Source: Caulobacterales bacterium (GTDB lineage Bacteria; Pseudomonadota; Alphaproteobacteria; Caulobacterales; Caulobacteraceae). From it: a stretch of DNA of 64,000 bases. The translations under genes were made by a program, and so were the position numbers. The number at the start of each line of letters is the position of its first letter. Positions within the stretch are counted from its first letter, which is position 1. Under the pieces are notes generated by a model. It did not search any database and had not been told where the DNA came from. It saw nothing but the letters and a program-made list of their open reading frames with translations. Location of the stretch: NCBI GenBank assembly GCA_019510435.1, contig JAEKKJ010000016.1, forward strand, positions 465,434 through 529,433. The letters run 5' to 3'. Below are positions 14,569 through 23,494 of this stretch, one piece after another.

Positions 14569-14667
14569 GCCTCCGCCATAGCGACTCTCACGTAAGGACG
14601 GAAAGGGCTTCTGGCGTGCGCGCCGGCGGCGACCTATGGTCAAGCCGACCTCGGAGGGGAGGCCGTC

Positions 14668-16061
14668 GTGAAACGCATCATCGCCGGACTCGCCCTGATG
14701 CTGGCCTTCGGGCTGGCCGCGCTGCTGATCGCGGCGCCCGCCCAGGCGGATGTGCGCGTCGCCCTGGTGATCGCCAATTCCGACTACCGCAGCCCAATCC
14801 GCCCAACGACGCGCGGCGCATCGCCGACACCCTGCGCAAGGTGGGCTTCACCACCACCGAGAAGAACGACCTCTCCAAGCGCGACCTGGAGGCGGCGCTG
14901 AAGGTGTTCGCCCAGAGCGCGCGCGGCGCCGACGTGGCGGTGATCTACTACGCCGGGCACGGCATGGAGCAGGGCGGGCTGAACTATGTGGTGCCGGTGG
15001 ACGCCACCCTGGGCAGCGACCAGGACGTGGAGTTCGACACCGTGCCGCTGGACCTCCTGCTGCGCTCGGTGGAGGGCGCGAGCCGGCTGAAGCTCGTGAT
15101 CCTGGACGCCTGCCGCAACAACCCGTTCATGACCTCCATGAAGCGCTCGGGCGGCACCCGCGCCATCGGCCGGGGCCTGGCCCGCGTCGAGCCCGAGGGC
15201 GACGTGCTGGTGGCCTATGCGGCGCGAGAAGGCTCCACCGCCGACGACGGCGACGGCGGCAACAGCCCCTTCACCACCGCCCTGACCCAGAAGATGGTCA
15301 CGCCCGGGCTGGAGATCCGGCTGCTGTTCGGCCAGGTGCGCGACGACGTGCTGAAGGCCACCGACCGGCGCCAGGAGCCGGCGATCTACGGCTCGCTGGG
15401 CGGCGATCCGTTCTATTTCGTGCCGCCGGCGCCGCAGCGGGCCGCCGGCGCGAACCGGCCGGCCCGCGCCGGGCCCGACGCCCAGGCCGGGGATGGCCCG
15501 CCGACCACGCCGGACAGCTGGCGCGTGGCGGCCATCAGCGCCCGCCGCGCCGGCGACCTGGACAAGGCCATGGCCGCCTTCGGCGAGGCCCTGAAGCTGG
15601 ACCCGCGCGACACCGAGGCCCTCTACGGCCGGGCGCTGCTGCACGTGGAGCGATCGGAGTGGGACCCGGCGCTGGCCGACTTCGACGCGGTGATCAAGGT
15701 CCGCCCGGGCAACGCCGGCGCCTATCACAACCGCGCCCGCGCCAAGGACGGCAAGGGCGACGTGGACGGGGCCATCGCCGACGTCAGCCATGCGATCCAG
15801 CTCAATCCGCAGAACGACCAGAGCTATGTGGCCCGCGCCCGCTACTACCGCCGCAAGGCCGCCTGGGACCTGGCCCTGGCCGACAACAACAAGGCCCTCA
15901 CCCTGCAGGCCGACGCCGACGCCTATTACCAGCGCGGCGTGACCCTGGAGGGCAAGGGCGACGCGGCCGGCGCCCTGGCCGACTACGACAAGGCCCTCGG
16001 CCTCGACCCCAAGCTGGTCCGCGCCGGCGAAGCCCGGGACCGGCTCGCGAAGAAGAAGTAG
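14668..16061 (+). pseudogene. Caspase-family (peptidase C14) protein with TPR repeats, frameshifted
   Basis: A GTG at 14668 (GGAGGGGAGG upstream) starts a signal peptide (MKRIIAGLALMLAFGLAALL, ending APAQA) followed by VRVALVIANSDYRS, the first caspase strand. The domain continues in another frame from about 14796 (PNPPNDARRIADTLRKVGF). That frame holds the catalytic His in YYAGHG and Cys in LDACRNNPF, a linker, and about four TPR units (RGDTEALYGRA-like to LAKKK). The join lacks a few residues found in relatives, so a small deletion of a length not divisible by 3 is likely. The rest is open for over 400 codons: recent inactivation or a sequencing error. Confidence 0.75.
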
Positions 16062-16084
16062 CCGCCGAGGTCCCGGGGCCTGCC

Positions 16085-16131
16085 GCAGCGTGGGGTTTCC
16101 GCAGCGTGGGTTTCCGCAGCGTGGGGTTTCC
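16085..16131 (+). repeat. Three tandem copies of a 15-16 bp unit
   Basis: GCAGCGTGGGGTTTCC (16085-16100), GCAGCGTGGGTTTCC (16101-16115) and GCAGCGTGGGGTTTCC (16116-16131). The middle copy lacks one G. It lies in the leader before the FAH-family gene and may vary in copy number. Confidence 0.85.
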
Positions 16132-16152
16132 TCAGGGAAGCTTGCGGCCTAA

Positions 16153-16842
16153 ATGCGCGGCATGGCCGAGTTCGCGCTTCCCCCGCCGCCCGTTCCCGCC
16201 GTCCCCGTCGAAGGCCAGGACCAGGCGTTCGCGGTGCGCCGCATCCTCTGCGTGGGCCGCAACTACGCCGCCCACCGGCGCGAGATGGGCGGCGACGACC
16301 GCGATCCGCCCTTCTTCTTCGCCAAGCCCGCCGACGCGATCGCCCCGCCGGGCCGCGATCCCGCCTACCCGCCCCGCACCGCCAACCTGCACCACGAGAT
16401 CGAGCTGGTGGTGGCCATCGGCAAGGCGGGCGCGGGCCTCACACCGGACCAGGCGCTGGACCTGGTCTACGGCTATGCGGTGGGCGTCGATCTCACCCGC
16501 CGCGACCTGCAGAACGCCGCCAAGGACAAGGGCCAGCCCTGGGACGCCGGCAAGGGCTTCGACGACAGCGCGCCGATCTCCGCCATCCGCCGGTGGAGCG
16601 GCCCGCCGCCGCAGGGCCGCATCGCCATCTCGGTGAACGGCCAGGTGAAGCAGGCCGCGACCGTCGCCGACATGATCTGGAACGTGGCCGAGGTGATCGC
16701 GGAGGCCTCGAAGCTATGGCGCCTGGCGCCGGGCGACCTGATCTACACCGGCACGCCGGAGGGCGTCGGCCCCCTCGCCCGCGGCGACCGCGTGAGCGGC
16801 GAGGTGGAGGGCGTGGGCCAACTGGACTTCACGGTCGTCTGA
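16153..16842 (+). CDS. Fumarylacetoacetate hydrolase-family protein
   Basis: 229 residues. The FAH fold motifs are ILCVGRNYAAHRREMG, FFFAKPADAI, the metal site HHEIELVVAIG (two Glu) and VDLTRRDLQ, KGFDDSAPIS, and IYTGTPEGVGPL. These match fumarylpyruvate hydrolase/FAH-like C-C hydrolases. It overlaps the zeta-class GST gene by 1 nt (TGATG); this pair typically performs cis-trans isomerisation then hydrolysis of maleylpyruvate or maleylacetoacetate in aromatic degradation. No ring-cleavage dioxygenase is present nearby, so gentisate and homogentisate routes cannot be told apart. An ATG at 16162 is an alternative start. Confidence 0.85.
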   Translation: MRGMAEFALPPPPVPAVPVEGQDQAFAVRRILCVGRNYAAHRREMGGDDRDPPFFFAKPADAIAPPGRDPAYPPRTANLHHEIELVVAIGKAGAGLTPDQALDLVYGYAVGVDLTRRDLQNAAKDKGQPWDAGKGFDDSAPISAIRRWSGPPPQGRIAISVNGQVKQAATVADMIWNVAEVIAEASKLWRLAPGDLIYTGTPEGVGPLARGDRVSGEVEGVGQLDFTVV

Positions 16843-17486
16843 TGGCCTGGACCCTGCACAGCGCCTGGCGCGCCACCGCCCCCTACCGGGTCCGCATCGG
16901 CCTGGCGCTGAAGGGGCTGACCTACGACTACGCCGCCGTCGACCTCATCGCTGGCCAGCAGCGCGAGCCGGCCTATCGCGCCGTCAATCCGCAAGGCCTG
17001 ACCCCCGCCCTGGACCTGGGCGATGGCACAGTGCTGACCCAGAGCCTGGCGATCCTGGAATGGCTGGAGGAGACCCGGCCCCAGCCGCCGATCCTGCCGC
17101 GCGCGGCCATGGACCGGGCCGTGGTGCGCGCCATGGCCGGCATCATCGCCTGCGACATCCACCCGCTGAACAACACCCGGGTCGGGCGCAAGCTGAACAA
17201 GATGGGGATCGACAAGGACGGCATCCTGGACTGGACCCAGGGCTGGATCCGCGACGGGTTCGACGTGCTGGAGCCGATGGTCGAGACGCACGGCGGCCAG
17301 TTCGCGTTCGGCGACAGCCCCACCATCGCCGACTGCTGCCTGATCCCGCAGGTCTATTCGGCCCTGCGCTACGAGGTGGACCTCGGCCCCTATCCGCACC
17401 TTGCGGCCGTCGCCGAGCGCGCCAACGCGCATCCGGCCTTCGCCGCCGCCCACCCCAATCGCCAGCCCGACGCCAAGCCGCTGTAG
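16842..17486 (+). CDS. Maleylacetoacetate/maleylpyruvate isomerase-like GST (zeta class)
   Basis: 214 residues. The N-terminal thioredoxin-fold domain (about 1-80) has SAWRATAPYRVRIGLALKG in place of the usual SSCSxRVR zeta motif, then VNPQGLTPALDLGDG and LTQSLAILEWLEETRP. The all-helical domain has IACDIHPLNNTRV, close to the zeta GST signature DIHPLNNLRV, and ends with PTIADCCLIPQVY. Glutathione-dependent isomerisation coupled to the preceding FAH hydrolase is the expected role. The active-site Ser-Ser-Cys is altered (SAWRAT), so activity should not be taken for granted. Confidence 0.83.
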   Translation: MAWTLHSAWRATAPYRVRIGLALKGLTYDYAAVDLIAGQQREPAYRAVNPQGLTPALDLGDGTVLTQSLAILEWLEETRPQPPILPRAAMDRAVVRAMAGIIACDIHPLNNTRVGRKLNKMGIDKDGILDWTQGWIRDGFDVLEPMVETHGGQFAFGDSPTIADCCLIPQVYSALRYEVDLGPYPHLAAVAERANAHPAFAAAHPNRQPDAKPL

Positions 17487-17492
17487 GACGCC

Positions 17493-18119
17493 ATGCCCAA
17501 GACCCTCAATGACCTGAAAGCGAAGAACCGCGCCTGGGCGGCTGGCAAGATCGCCGTCGATCCGGGCTTCTTCAAGCGGCTGGAGGGCCAGCAGGCGCCG
17601 GAGTACCTGTGGATCGGCTGCTCCGACAGCCGGGTGCCGGCCAACGAGATCGTCGGCCTGGATCCCGGCGAGCTGTTCGTACACCGCAACGTCGCCAACC
17701 TGGCCCCGCCGCAGGACGCCAACTACCTGTCGGTGCTGCAGTTCGCGGTCGACGTGATCAAGGTGAAGCACATCCTGGTGGTCGGCCATTATGGCTGCGG
17801 CGGCGTGGCCGCGGCGGTGGACGGCCAGCGGCGCGGGCTGGTGGACCACTGGCTGCACCCGATCCGCGAGGTGCACCAGGACCACCATCACGAGATCGAC
17901 GCCCTGCCCGACCAGAAGGCCAAGTGGGACCGGCTGGTGGAGCTGAACGTGGTGCGCCAGGTGAAGAACGTGGCCTCCGACGTCTTCGTCCAGGACGCCT
18001 GGGCGCGCGGCCAGCCCCTGTGCGTGCACGGCTGGGTCTACACCCTGGGCACCGGTATCGTCACCGACCTGGACGTCAGCGTCTCCGGCCCCGAGGACCT
18101 CGCGGAGTTCGCGGACTAG
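17493..18119 (+). CDS. can: Beta-carbonic anhydrase
   Basis: 208 residues. The zinc ligands C43 and H99/C102 are in WIGCSDSRVP (with the D45-R47 dyad) and VGHYGCGG. VHRNVANL (64-70) is the conserved segment after the first motif. It interconverts CO2 and bicarbonate in the cytoplasm, feeding carboxylases such as acetyl-CoA carboxylase. It starts 6 nt after the GST gene and is probably in the same transcript, although its function is unrelated. Full family length, no defects. Confidence 0.93.
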   Translation: MPKTLNDLKAKNRAWAAGKIAVDPGFFKRLEGQQAPEYLWIGCSDSRVPANEIVGLDPGELFVHRNVANLAPPQDANYLSVLQFAVDVIKVKHILVVGHYGCGGVAAAVDGQRRGLVDHWLHPIREVHQDHHHEIDALPDQKAKWDRLVELNVVRQVKNVASDVFVQDAWARGQPLCVHGWVYTLGTGIVTDLDVSVSGPEDLAEFAD

Positions 18120-18151
18120 GGTCGGCACGATTGGTAAGCTGCGATGAGCCC

Positions 18152-18357
18152 TACCTCCCCCGTTGCGGCAGCAACGGTGGGAGGGGGACCGCCCGCCGAG
18201 ATCGGCGGCAGCCGACCGTAGAGCGGGGGGTGGAGGGGGCAAGCCCCATCCGCTGACTCACAACCGCCAGGTCAATCCGCTGCGCCTGAGGCTCGCCCCC
18301 TCCACCACTCGCTCTTCGGCGAGCGGTCCCCCCCCCCCCGCTGCGCAGGGGAGGTAG
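18152..18357. repeat. REP-like palindromic element (family B) in a convergent gap
   Basis: CTACCTCCCCCGTTGCGGCAG-type sequence on the left and a GCGCAGGGGAGGTAG copy on the right are inverted; inside, GTGGAGGGGGC and GCCCCCTCCAC are also inverted. The block fills the gap between the carbonic anhydrase and the 2OG oxygenase genes, which converge. It is related to 27201-27329. No gene is seen in 18120-18368. Confidence 0.75.
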
Positions 18358-18368
18358 ATCAAGCCGAC

Positions 18369-19322
18369 CTACGCCAGCTTGATCTCCTTCAGGCGCTCCT
18401 TGAGGTAGTCGTCCGCGGTGATCGGCTCCGGGTAACGGTTCGGGTGCTCGGCGTCGACGCAGCTGGGCAGGGTCTCGATCAGGTAGTCCGAGTTGAAGTG
18501 CAGGAAGAACGGCGTCGAGTAGCGCGGGAAGCCGCGGCGTTCGGGGGCCGGGTTCACCACCCGGTGGGTGGTGGACGGCAGGCGGTGGTTCACGAGCCGC
18601 TGCAGCATGTCGCCGATGTTGCAGACCAGGCTGCCGGCCGGCGGGTTGATCGCGATCCAGCGGCCGTCGTGGTCCTTGACCTCCAGCCCGGCTTCCTCGG
18701 CGCCGAGCAGCAGGGTGATGACATTGATGTCCTCGTGCGCGCCGGCGCGGATGTGCGGCCCGTCCTTGGGCACCGGCGGATAGTGCAGCAGGCGCAGGAT
18801 CGAATTGCCCACCTCCACCTTGTCGTCGAAGAAGTGGCGCGGCAGGCGCAGGTAGGTGGCGATGGCCTCCAGCACCTTCAGGCCCATGGCGTCCAGCGCC
18901 GCATAGAGCCAGCCCACCTTGGCGCGGAACTCGGGCAGCTCGGCGTCAGGCCAGATGTTGTCCAGCATGTGGTCGCGGAAGCGGTGGCCGGGCGGCAGGT
19001 CGCGGCCCACGTGCCAGAATTCCTTGAGGTCGTAGTGGGCGGCGCCCTTGGCCGTCTCGACGCCGAACGGCGTGTAGCCGCGCTGGCCGGCCACCGGCAG
19101 CTTGTACTTCAGCTTGGTCTCTTCCGGCAGGGCGAAGAACAGCTTCATCTGCTCGATGGCCGCGTCGATCCTGTCCTGCGGCATGCCGTGGTCGCCGATC
19201 ACGGCGAATCCCCAGCGGGCGTAGCTGTCGCCGAGGCGCTGGGTGAACGTGTCGAAATCCTGGGCGAAGAGCTGGAAGGAGACGGGCTCGATGCGGTCTT
19301 GGAGGTTCAGGGCTTGGCTCAT
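18369..19322 (-). CDS. 2-oxoglutarate/Fe(II) oxygenase, isopenicillin N synthase-like
   Basis: 317 residues. The N-terminal DIOX_N part (WGFAVIGDHGMPQDRID) is followed by the 2OG-Fe(II) jelly roll: HEDINVITLLLG supplies His and Asp, TTHRVVNP the second His, and FPRYSTPFF the 2OG-binding Arg-x-Ser. Relatives modify small molecules (hydroxylation, desaturation, ring closure); the exact substrate cannot be told, though flavonol/IPNS-like domain proteins are widespread in Caulobacteraceae. It is a monocistron ending in the REP-like gap. Confidence 0.85.
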   Translation of the reverse strand: MSQALNLQDRIEPVSFQLFAQDFDTFTQRLGDSYARWGFAVIGDHGMPQDRIDAAIEQMKLFFALPEETKLKYKLPVAGQRGYTPFGVETAKGAAHYDLKEFWHVGRDLPPGHRFRDHMLDNIWPDAELPEFRAKVGWLYAALDAMGLKVLEAIATYLRLPRHFFDDKVEVGNSILRLLHYPPVPKDGPHIRAGAHEDINVITLLLGAEEAGLEVKDHDGRWIAINPPAGSLVCNIGDMLQRLVNHRLPSTTHRVVNPAPERRGFPRYSTPFFLHFNSDYLIETLPSCVDAEHPNRYPEPITADDYLKERLKEIKLA

Positions 19323-19387
19323 TTCGCCATTCCTACACCTCCGCGTGCGAGCCCTCCAGCGGCCGGATCAATGCGCGCGCCGGCACG

Positions 19388-21277
19388 TCATGACCGCCGC
19401 CCGGCCACCTCGGCCTGCTTGACCTCGGCGATGTCGTTGTCGGCTTCCTGCGCCTCCTCGGCGGAAAGCCGGCGCATCTCGGCCTGCAGCAGCTTCTCCA
19501 TGGTGGCGCGGCTGTCGCGGGTGGCCATGATGTAGCGCTCCTCCTCGCCGTAGACGGGCGCCAGGCGCTTGAAGAGCGCCTTGTCGTGGTCGCGGAAGAG
19601 GGTCGCCGCCTGTTTGGCCCGCCGCTCGGAGAGGCCCAGGCGCAGCAGCGCCTTCTTGCCGAACGCCAGGGCGCTCTCGAAGGTCTCGCGCTCCAGGTCG
19701 TCGGCGCCGGCCTTGATCAGCTCATAGGCGTGGCGGCGGTCGAAGGCCCGGGCCAGGATGGTCAGGTTCGGGAAGTACTCGGTGGCGGCCTTTACCAGCT
19801 CGACCGCCTTGTCCTTGTCGTCGATGGCGACCAGCAGGAGCTTAGCCTTGCCCGCCCCCGCGGCGCGCAGCAGGTCCAGGCGGCTGGCGTCGCCGTAGTG
19901 CACCGGCCAGCCGAAGCGGCGGATCAGGTCGATCTGCTCGATGGACGAATCCAGCAGCACCACCTTGAATTCGTTGGCGGTGAGCAGGCGCGTGGCGATC
20001 TGGCCGAAGCGGCCGAAGCCGGCGACGATGGCGTCCGGCGCCCCGTCGTCGAACGGCAGCCGCTCGGGCTCCGACTGCGCCGAGGCCCGGTTCAGCACCA
20101 GCCGCTCGTGCAGCACGAAGGCGATGGGCGTCAGGGCCATGGAGAGGGCCACCACCGCCGTCGCCAGCCCCGCCTGGTCCTGGTTCAGCACATGGGCGCC
20201 GACCACGAAAGTCAGCAGCACGAAGGCGAACTCGCCCCCCTGGGCCAGGGAGACCGCCACGGTGGCTGCATCGCGCCGCGTCTTGCCGAACACCAGGCCC
20301 ACGCCCCACATGGCCAGGGCCTTGATGGCCATCAGGCCGAGGGTCAGGGCCGGAATCAGCACCCAGTGCTGCAGCACCAGGCCGACGTTGAGCCCCGCGC
20401 CCACGGTGATGAAGAAGAGGCCCAGCAGGAGGCCGCGGAACGGCTCGATGTCGGTCTCCAGCTCGCGGCGGAACTCGCTCTCGGCCAGCACCACGCCGGC
20501 CAGGAACGCGCCCAGCGCCGGCGACAGGCCCACGACCTCCATCAGGGTCGCGACGCCCACCACCAGCAGCAGGGCCGAGGCGGTGAAGATCTCGCGCAGG
20601 CGGGCCGCCGCGATGAACCGGAACACGGGCCGGGTAAGGTAGCGCCCGCCGATCACCACACCGGCGACGGCCCCGAGCGTGGCGACGATCCGCAGCCAGT
20701 CCGGCAGGCCTTCCAGCAGGGTCGGCGGCGCCGCGGCCGCGACGGAGGCGGCATGCTGGCCGTCCGCCAGCAGCGGCAGCAGGGCGAAGAGCGGGATCAC
20801 CGCCAGGTCCTGGAACAGCAGCACCCCGAAGGCGGCCTCGCCCACCGGCCCCTGACGCAGGCCCTTCTCCTCCAGGTTCTGCAGCACGATGGCGGTGGAC
20901 GACATGGCCAGGATCAGGCCCGCAGCGACCGCCACCCGCCAGTCGGCGCCCAGAACCAAGGCGACGGCGCCCACGACGGCGGCGCTGGCCAGCATCTGGG
21001 CCAGGCCCAGGCCGAAGATCGAGGTGCGCATCTCCCAGAGCGCGGAGGGCCGCACCTCCAGCCCGATGAGGAACAGCAGGATCACCACGCCGAACTCGGC
21101 GAACTTCACCACGTCGCCCTGCGGCCCCACCAAGTTCAGCAGGAACGGGCCCACCACCAGGCCGGCGATCAGATAGCCCAGCACCGAGCCCAGCCCGAGC
21201 CGCTTGGCGATCGGCACGGAGACGACGCCGGCGGCCAGATAGACGAGGGCCTGGATCAGGAAGGACTGGGCATGCAT
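19388..21277 (-). CDS. Kef-type cation/proton antiporter with TrkA-N domain (CPA2)
   Basis: 629 residues from the ATG at 21277 (MHAQSFLIQALVYLAAGVV); a further upstream ATG at 21313 is less like family N-termini. About 12 TM helices form the Na/H exchanger domain (residues 1-380), with GSVLGYLIAGLVVGP and LQNLEEKGLRQG. Then a Rossmann TrkA-N domain from about 400 (AIVAGFGRFGQIATRLL, VVLLDSSIEQIDLIRRFG). It probably expels K+ in exchange for protons in response to electrophile or pH stress, as KefB/KefC do, with glutathione adducts or nucleotides binding the regulatory domain. Confidence 0.9.
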   Translation of the reverse strand: MHAQSFLIQALVYLAAGVVSVPIAKRLGLGSVLGYLIAGLVVGPFLLNLVGPQGDVVKFAEFGVVILLFLIGLEVRPSALWEMRTSIFGLGLAQMLASAAVVGAVALVLGADWRVAVAAGLILAMSSTAIVLQNLEEKGLRQGPVGEAAFGVLLFQDLAVIPLFALLPLLADGQHAASVAAAAPPTLLEGLPDWLRIVATLGAVAGVVIGGRYLTRPVFRFIAAARLREIFTASALLLVVGVATLMEVVGLSPALGAFLAGVVLAESEFRRELETDIEPFRGLLLGLFFITVGAGLNVGLVLQHWVLIPALTLGLMAIKALAMWGVGLVFGKTRRDAATVAVSLAQGGEFAFVLLTFVVGAHVLNQDQAGLATAVVALSMALTPIAFVLHERLVLNRASAQSEPERLPFDDGAPDAIVAGFGRFGQIATRLLTANEFKVVLLDSSIEQIDLIRRFGWPVHYGDASRLDLLRAAGAGKAKLLLVAIDDKDKAVELVKAATEYFPNLTILARAFDRRHAYELIKAGADDLERETFESALAFGKKALLRLGLSERRAKQAATLFRDHDKALFKRLAPVYGEEERYIMATRDSRATMEKLLQAEMRRLSAEEAQEADNDIAEVKQAEVAGRRS

Positions 21278-21372
21278 GGGCGGATCGAGGCGGCGCCACG
21301 CCAAAATCATCAATCGATGAATTTTTTTCCGGACCGGTTCCCTCCGGGCCCGCGGGAGGGTATCAGGCGGCC

Positions 21373-22080
21373 ATGGCCGACAAGGTGCGCAAGGACGCGG
21401 TCGAGGCGCTGCAAGGGCTGCTCTTCGACGGCATGACGATCATGGCGGGGGGCTTCGGCCTCTGCGGCATCCCGGAAACCCTGATCGCGGCGATCCGCCA
21501 GGCAGGGGTCAAGGACCTGACCGTGGTCTCCAACAACTGCGGGGTCGACGACTTCGGGCTGGGGATCCTGCTGGCCGGCGGGCAGATCCGGAAGATGATC
21601 TCGTCCTACGTGGGCGAGAACAAGCTGTTCGCCGAGCTCTACCTCTCCGGCAAGCTGGAGCTGGAGTTCAACCCGCAGGGCACCCTGGCCGAGCGCATTC
21701 GCGCCGGCGGGGCGGGCATCCCGGCCTTCTTCACCAAGACCGGCGTCGGCACCCTGGTGGCCGAGGGCAAGGAGGTCCGCGAGTTCGACGGGGAGCTCTA
21801 TGTCATGGAGCGGGGGCTGACCGCCGACCTCTCCATCGTGAAGGCCTGGAAGGGCGACCACGAGGGCAACCTTGTCTACCGGATGACGGCGCGGAACTTC
21901 AATCCGATGATGGCCACCGCCGGCAAGGTGTGCGTCGCCGAGGTGGAGGCGCTGGTGGAGACCGGCGCGCTCGATCCCGACGGCATCCACACGCCCGGCA
22001 TCTTCGTCGACCGCATCCTGCAGGGCGCCTACGAGAAGCGCATCGAGCAGCTGACCGTCCGCAAGCGGGAGATCGCCTGA
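21373..22080 (+). CDS. scoA: 3-oxoacid CoA-transferase subunit A
   Basis: 235 residues. Family I CoA-transferase alpha subunit: [12 protein letters not shown] (about 28-39), [26 protein letters not shown], and [19 protein letters not shown]. It pairs with the next gene, which overlaps its stop (TGATG). Together they move CoA from succinyl-CoA to acetoacetate, or between related short acids (SCOT), for ketone body and PHB use. It is divergent from the antiporter. Confidence 0.92.
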   Translation: MADKVRKDAVEALQGLLFDGMTIMAGGFGLCGIPETLIAAIRQAGVKDLTVVSNNCGVDDFGLGILLAGGQIRKMISSYVGENKLFAELYLSGKLELEFNPQGTLAERIRAGGAGIPAFFTKTGVGTLVAEGKEVREFDGELYVMERGLTADLSIVKAWKGDHEGNLVYRMTARNFNPMMATAGKVCVAEVEALVETGALDPDGIHTPGIFVDRILQGAYEKRIEQLTVRKREIA

Positions 22081-22745
22081 TGTCCGAAGCGTCCAAGGGC
22101 TGGACCCGCGACCAGATCGCCGCCCGCGCCGCGCAGGAGCTGCGCGACGGCTTCTATGTGAACCTGGGCATCGGCATCCCGACCCTGGTGGCCAACTACA
22201 TCCCGCCGGGCGTCTCGGTCACGCTGCAGAGCGAGAACGGCATGCTGGGCATGGGCCCCTTCCCCTATGAGGGCGAGGCCGACCCCGACCTGATCAATGC
22301 CGGCAAGCAGACGATCACCGCCCTGCCGTCCAGCGCGTTCTTCTCCAGCGCCGACAGCTTCGCCATGATTCGCGGCGGCCACATCGACCTCTCCATCCTG
22401 GGCGCCATGCAGGTGGCGCAGAACGGCGACCTGGCGAACTGGATGGTGCCCGGCAAGATGGTCAAGGGCATGGGCGGCGCCATGGACCTGGTGGCCGGCG
22501 TCAAGCGCGTGGTGGTGGTCATGGAGCACACCGAGAAGACCGGCGCGCCCAAGCTGCTCGAGGCCTGCACCCTGCCGCTCACCGGCCAGGGCGTGGTGGA
22601 CCTGGTGATCACCGACCTGGGCGTCTTCGACGTCTCGCGCGGCAAGAGCCCGCTGACCTTGCTGGAGCTGGCGCCCGGCGTGACGGTGGAAGAGATCCGC
22701 GCCAAGACCGGCGCCGAATTCCGCGTCGCGGAGACGGTGGGGTAA
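22080..22745 (+). CDS. scoB: 3-oxoacid CoA-transferase subunit B
   Basis: 221 residues. The beta subunit signature is [12 protein letters not shown] with the catalytic Glu in SENG, preceded by [18 protein letters not shown] and followed by [14 protein letters not shown] and [17 protein letters not shown]. The ATG at 22080 overlaps the scoA stop by one base. The pair forms the heteromeric SCOT-type transferase. Confidence 0.93.
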   Translation: MSEASKGWTRDQIAARAAQELRDGFYVNLGIGIPTLVANYIPPGVSVTLQSENGMLGMGPFPYEGEADPDLINAGKQTITALPSSAFFSSADSFAMIRGGHIDLSILGAMQVAQNGDLANWMVPGKMVKGMGGAMDLVAGVKRVVVVMEHTEKTGAPKLLEACTLPLTGQGVVDLVITDLGVFDVSRGKSPLTLLELAPGVTVEEIRAKTGAEFRVAETVG

Positions 22746-22746
22746 T

Positions 22747-22834
22747 CTCACCCCTTATGGGAGGGTCGTAGCTTCCCCACCCTGGCTCGCTCGCGCGAGC
22801 CTGTCCCTCCCCATTAAGGGAGGGAGCGCGCACA
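22747..22834. repeat. REP-like palindromic element (family A) in a convergent gap
   Basis: CCCCTTATGGGAGGG, then CCCACCCTGGCTCG-CTCGCGCGAG-CC and CCTCCCCATTAAGGGAGGGA. The same order recurs at 41393-41526 and 55798-55936. It lies exactly between the convergent scoB and nrsF genes. Confidence 0.78.
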
Positions 22835-23494
22835 CTACCGCCACCTTAGGGCCCAGGGCCCCAGCAGGGCGCCGAGGGCGGCGCTGAGGGCGACGCCGAG
22901 GCTGTACCAGGTGGCCAGGAAGGCGGCGCCGGTCTCGGTGCAATGCAGGCCGTAGGCTGCCGCGGCCACGCCGCCTGCGAAGAGACCGGCGGCGGCTCCC
23001 GCCAGGGTCAGGCGGGTGGGCGCCAGACGGCGCATCACCAGCAGCGCCAGGGCCAGGGTCGGGATCGAGAGCATCAGGATCCGGATCGGGCAGACGTCCC
23101 AGGACTGGCCCAGCCACATGGGCATGCGCATCTCGGGCGGCATGCGCATCATGCGGATCGCGGCGAAGAGGATGACCATGCCCAGGGCGAGCGCCATCAG
23201 CAGGAAGCCGCCGCGGCCCGATCCAGCCGGCCGCGCCAGGCGCTCGGCGCTCCAGAAGCCCGCCAGGCCCAGCACTACCGCGTAGCCCGCCTTCATCCAG
23301 AACATCATGTCGCCGGCGGCGACCTGGCGCAGGTCCGGGCGCAGGCCGAGGAAGACCAGCACCAGTCCGAGCGCCACCGCCCCGCCCACCGCCGCGCTGG
23401 CGGCGATGCGCAGGGGGACGGTTCCCGGCCGGGCCGGCGACAGGTCGGCCGCCAGGCTTTCGATCAGGTCCTGGGTGTCGCGGGGCGTGGTCAC
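22835..23494 (-). CDS. nrsF: NrsF-type anti-sigma factor (DUF1109)
   Basis: 219 residues from a GTG at 23494 that overlaps the sigF stop (GTGA). Six TM helices are visible, starting near residue 28 (IAASAAVGGAVALGLVLVFLG), with a Met-rich segment RMMRMPPEMRMPMWLGQ between helices 3 and 4 and Cys in VCPIR and LHCTE. DUF1109 proteins (NrsF/OsrA) hold SigF-type ECF sigma factors at the inner membrane. In Caulobacter crescentus paired cysteines in NrsF are needed to sense chromate or cadmium; two Cys visible here fit that scheme. Confidence 0.88.
   Translation of the reverse strand: MTTPRDTQDLIESLAADLSPARPGTVPLRIAASAAVGGAVALGLVLVFLGLRPDLRQVAAGDMMFWMKAGYAVVLGLAGFWSAERLARPAGSGRGGFLLMALALGMVILFAAIRMMRMPPEMRMPMWLGQSWDVCPIRILMLSIPTLALALLVMRRLAPTRLTLAGAAAGLFAGGVAAAAYGLHCTETGAAFLATWYSLGVALSAALGALLGPWALRWR

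Noticed and set aside
16153..17486. Naming the FAH/GST pair as homogentisate or gentisate pathway genes
   Set aside because: No ring-cleavage dioxygenase is present in the window, so the pathway cannot be decided.
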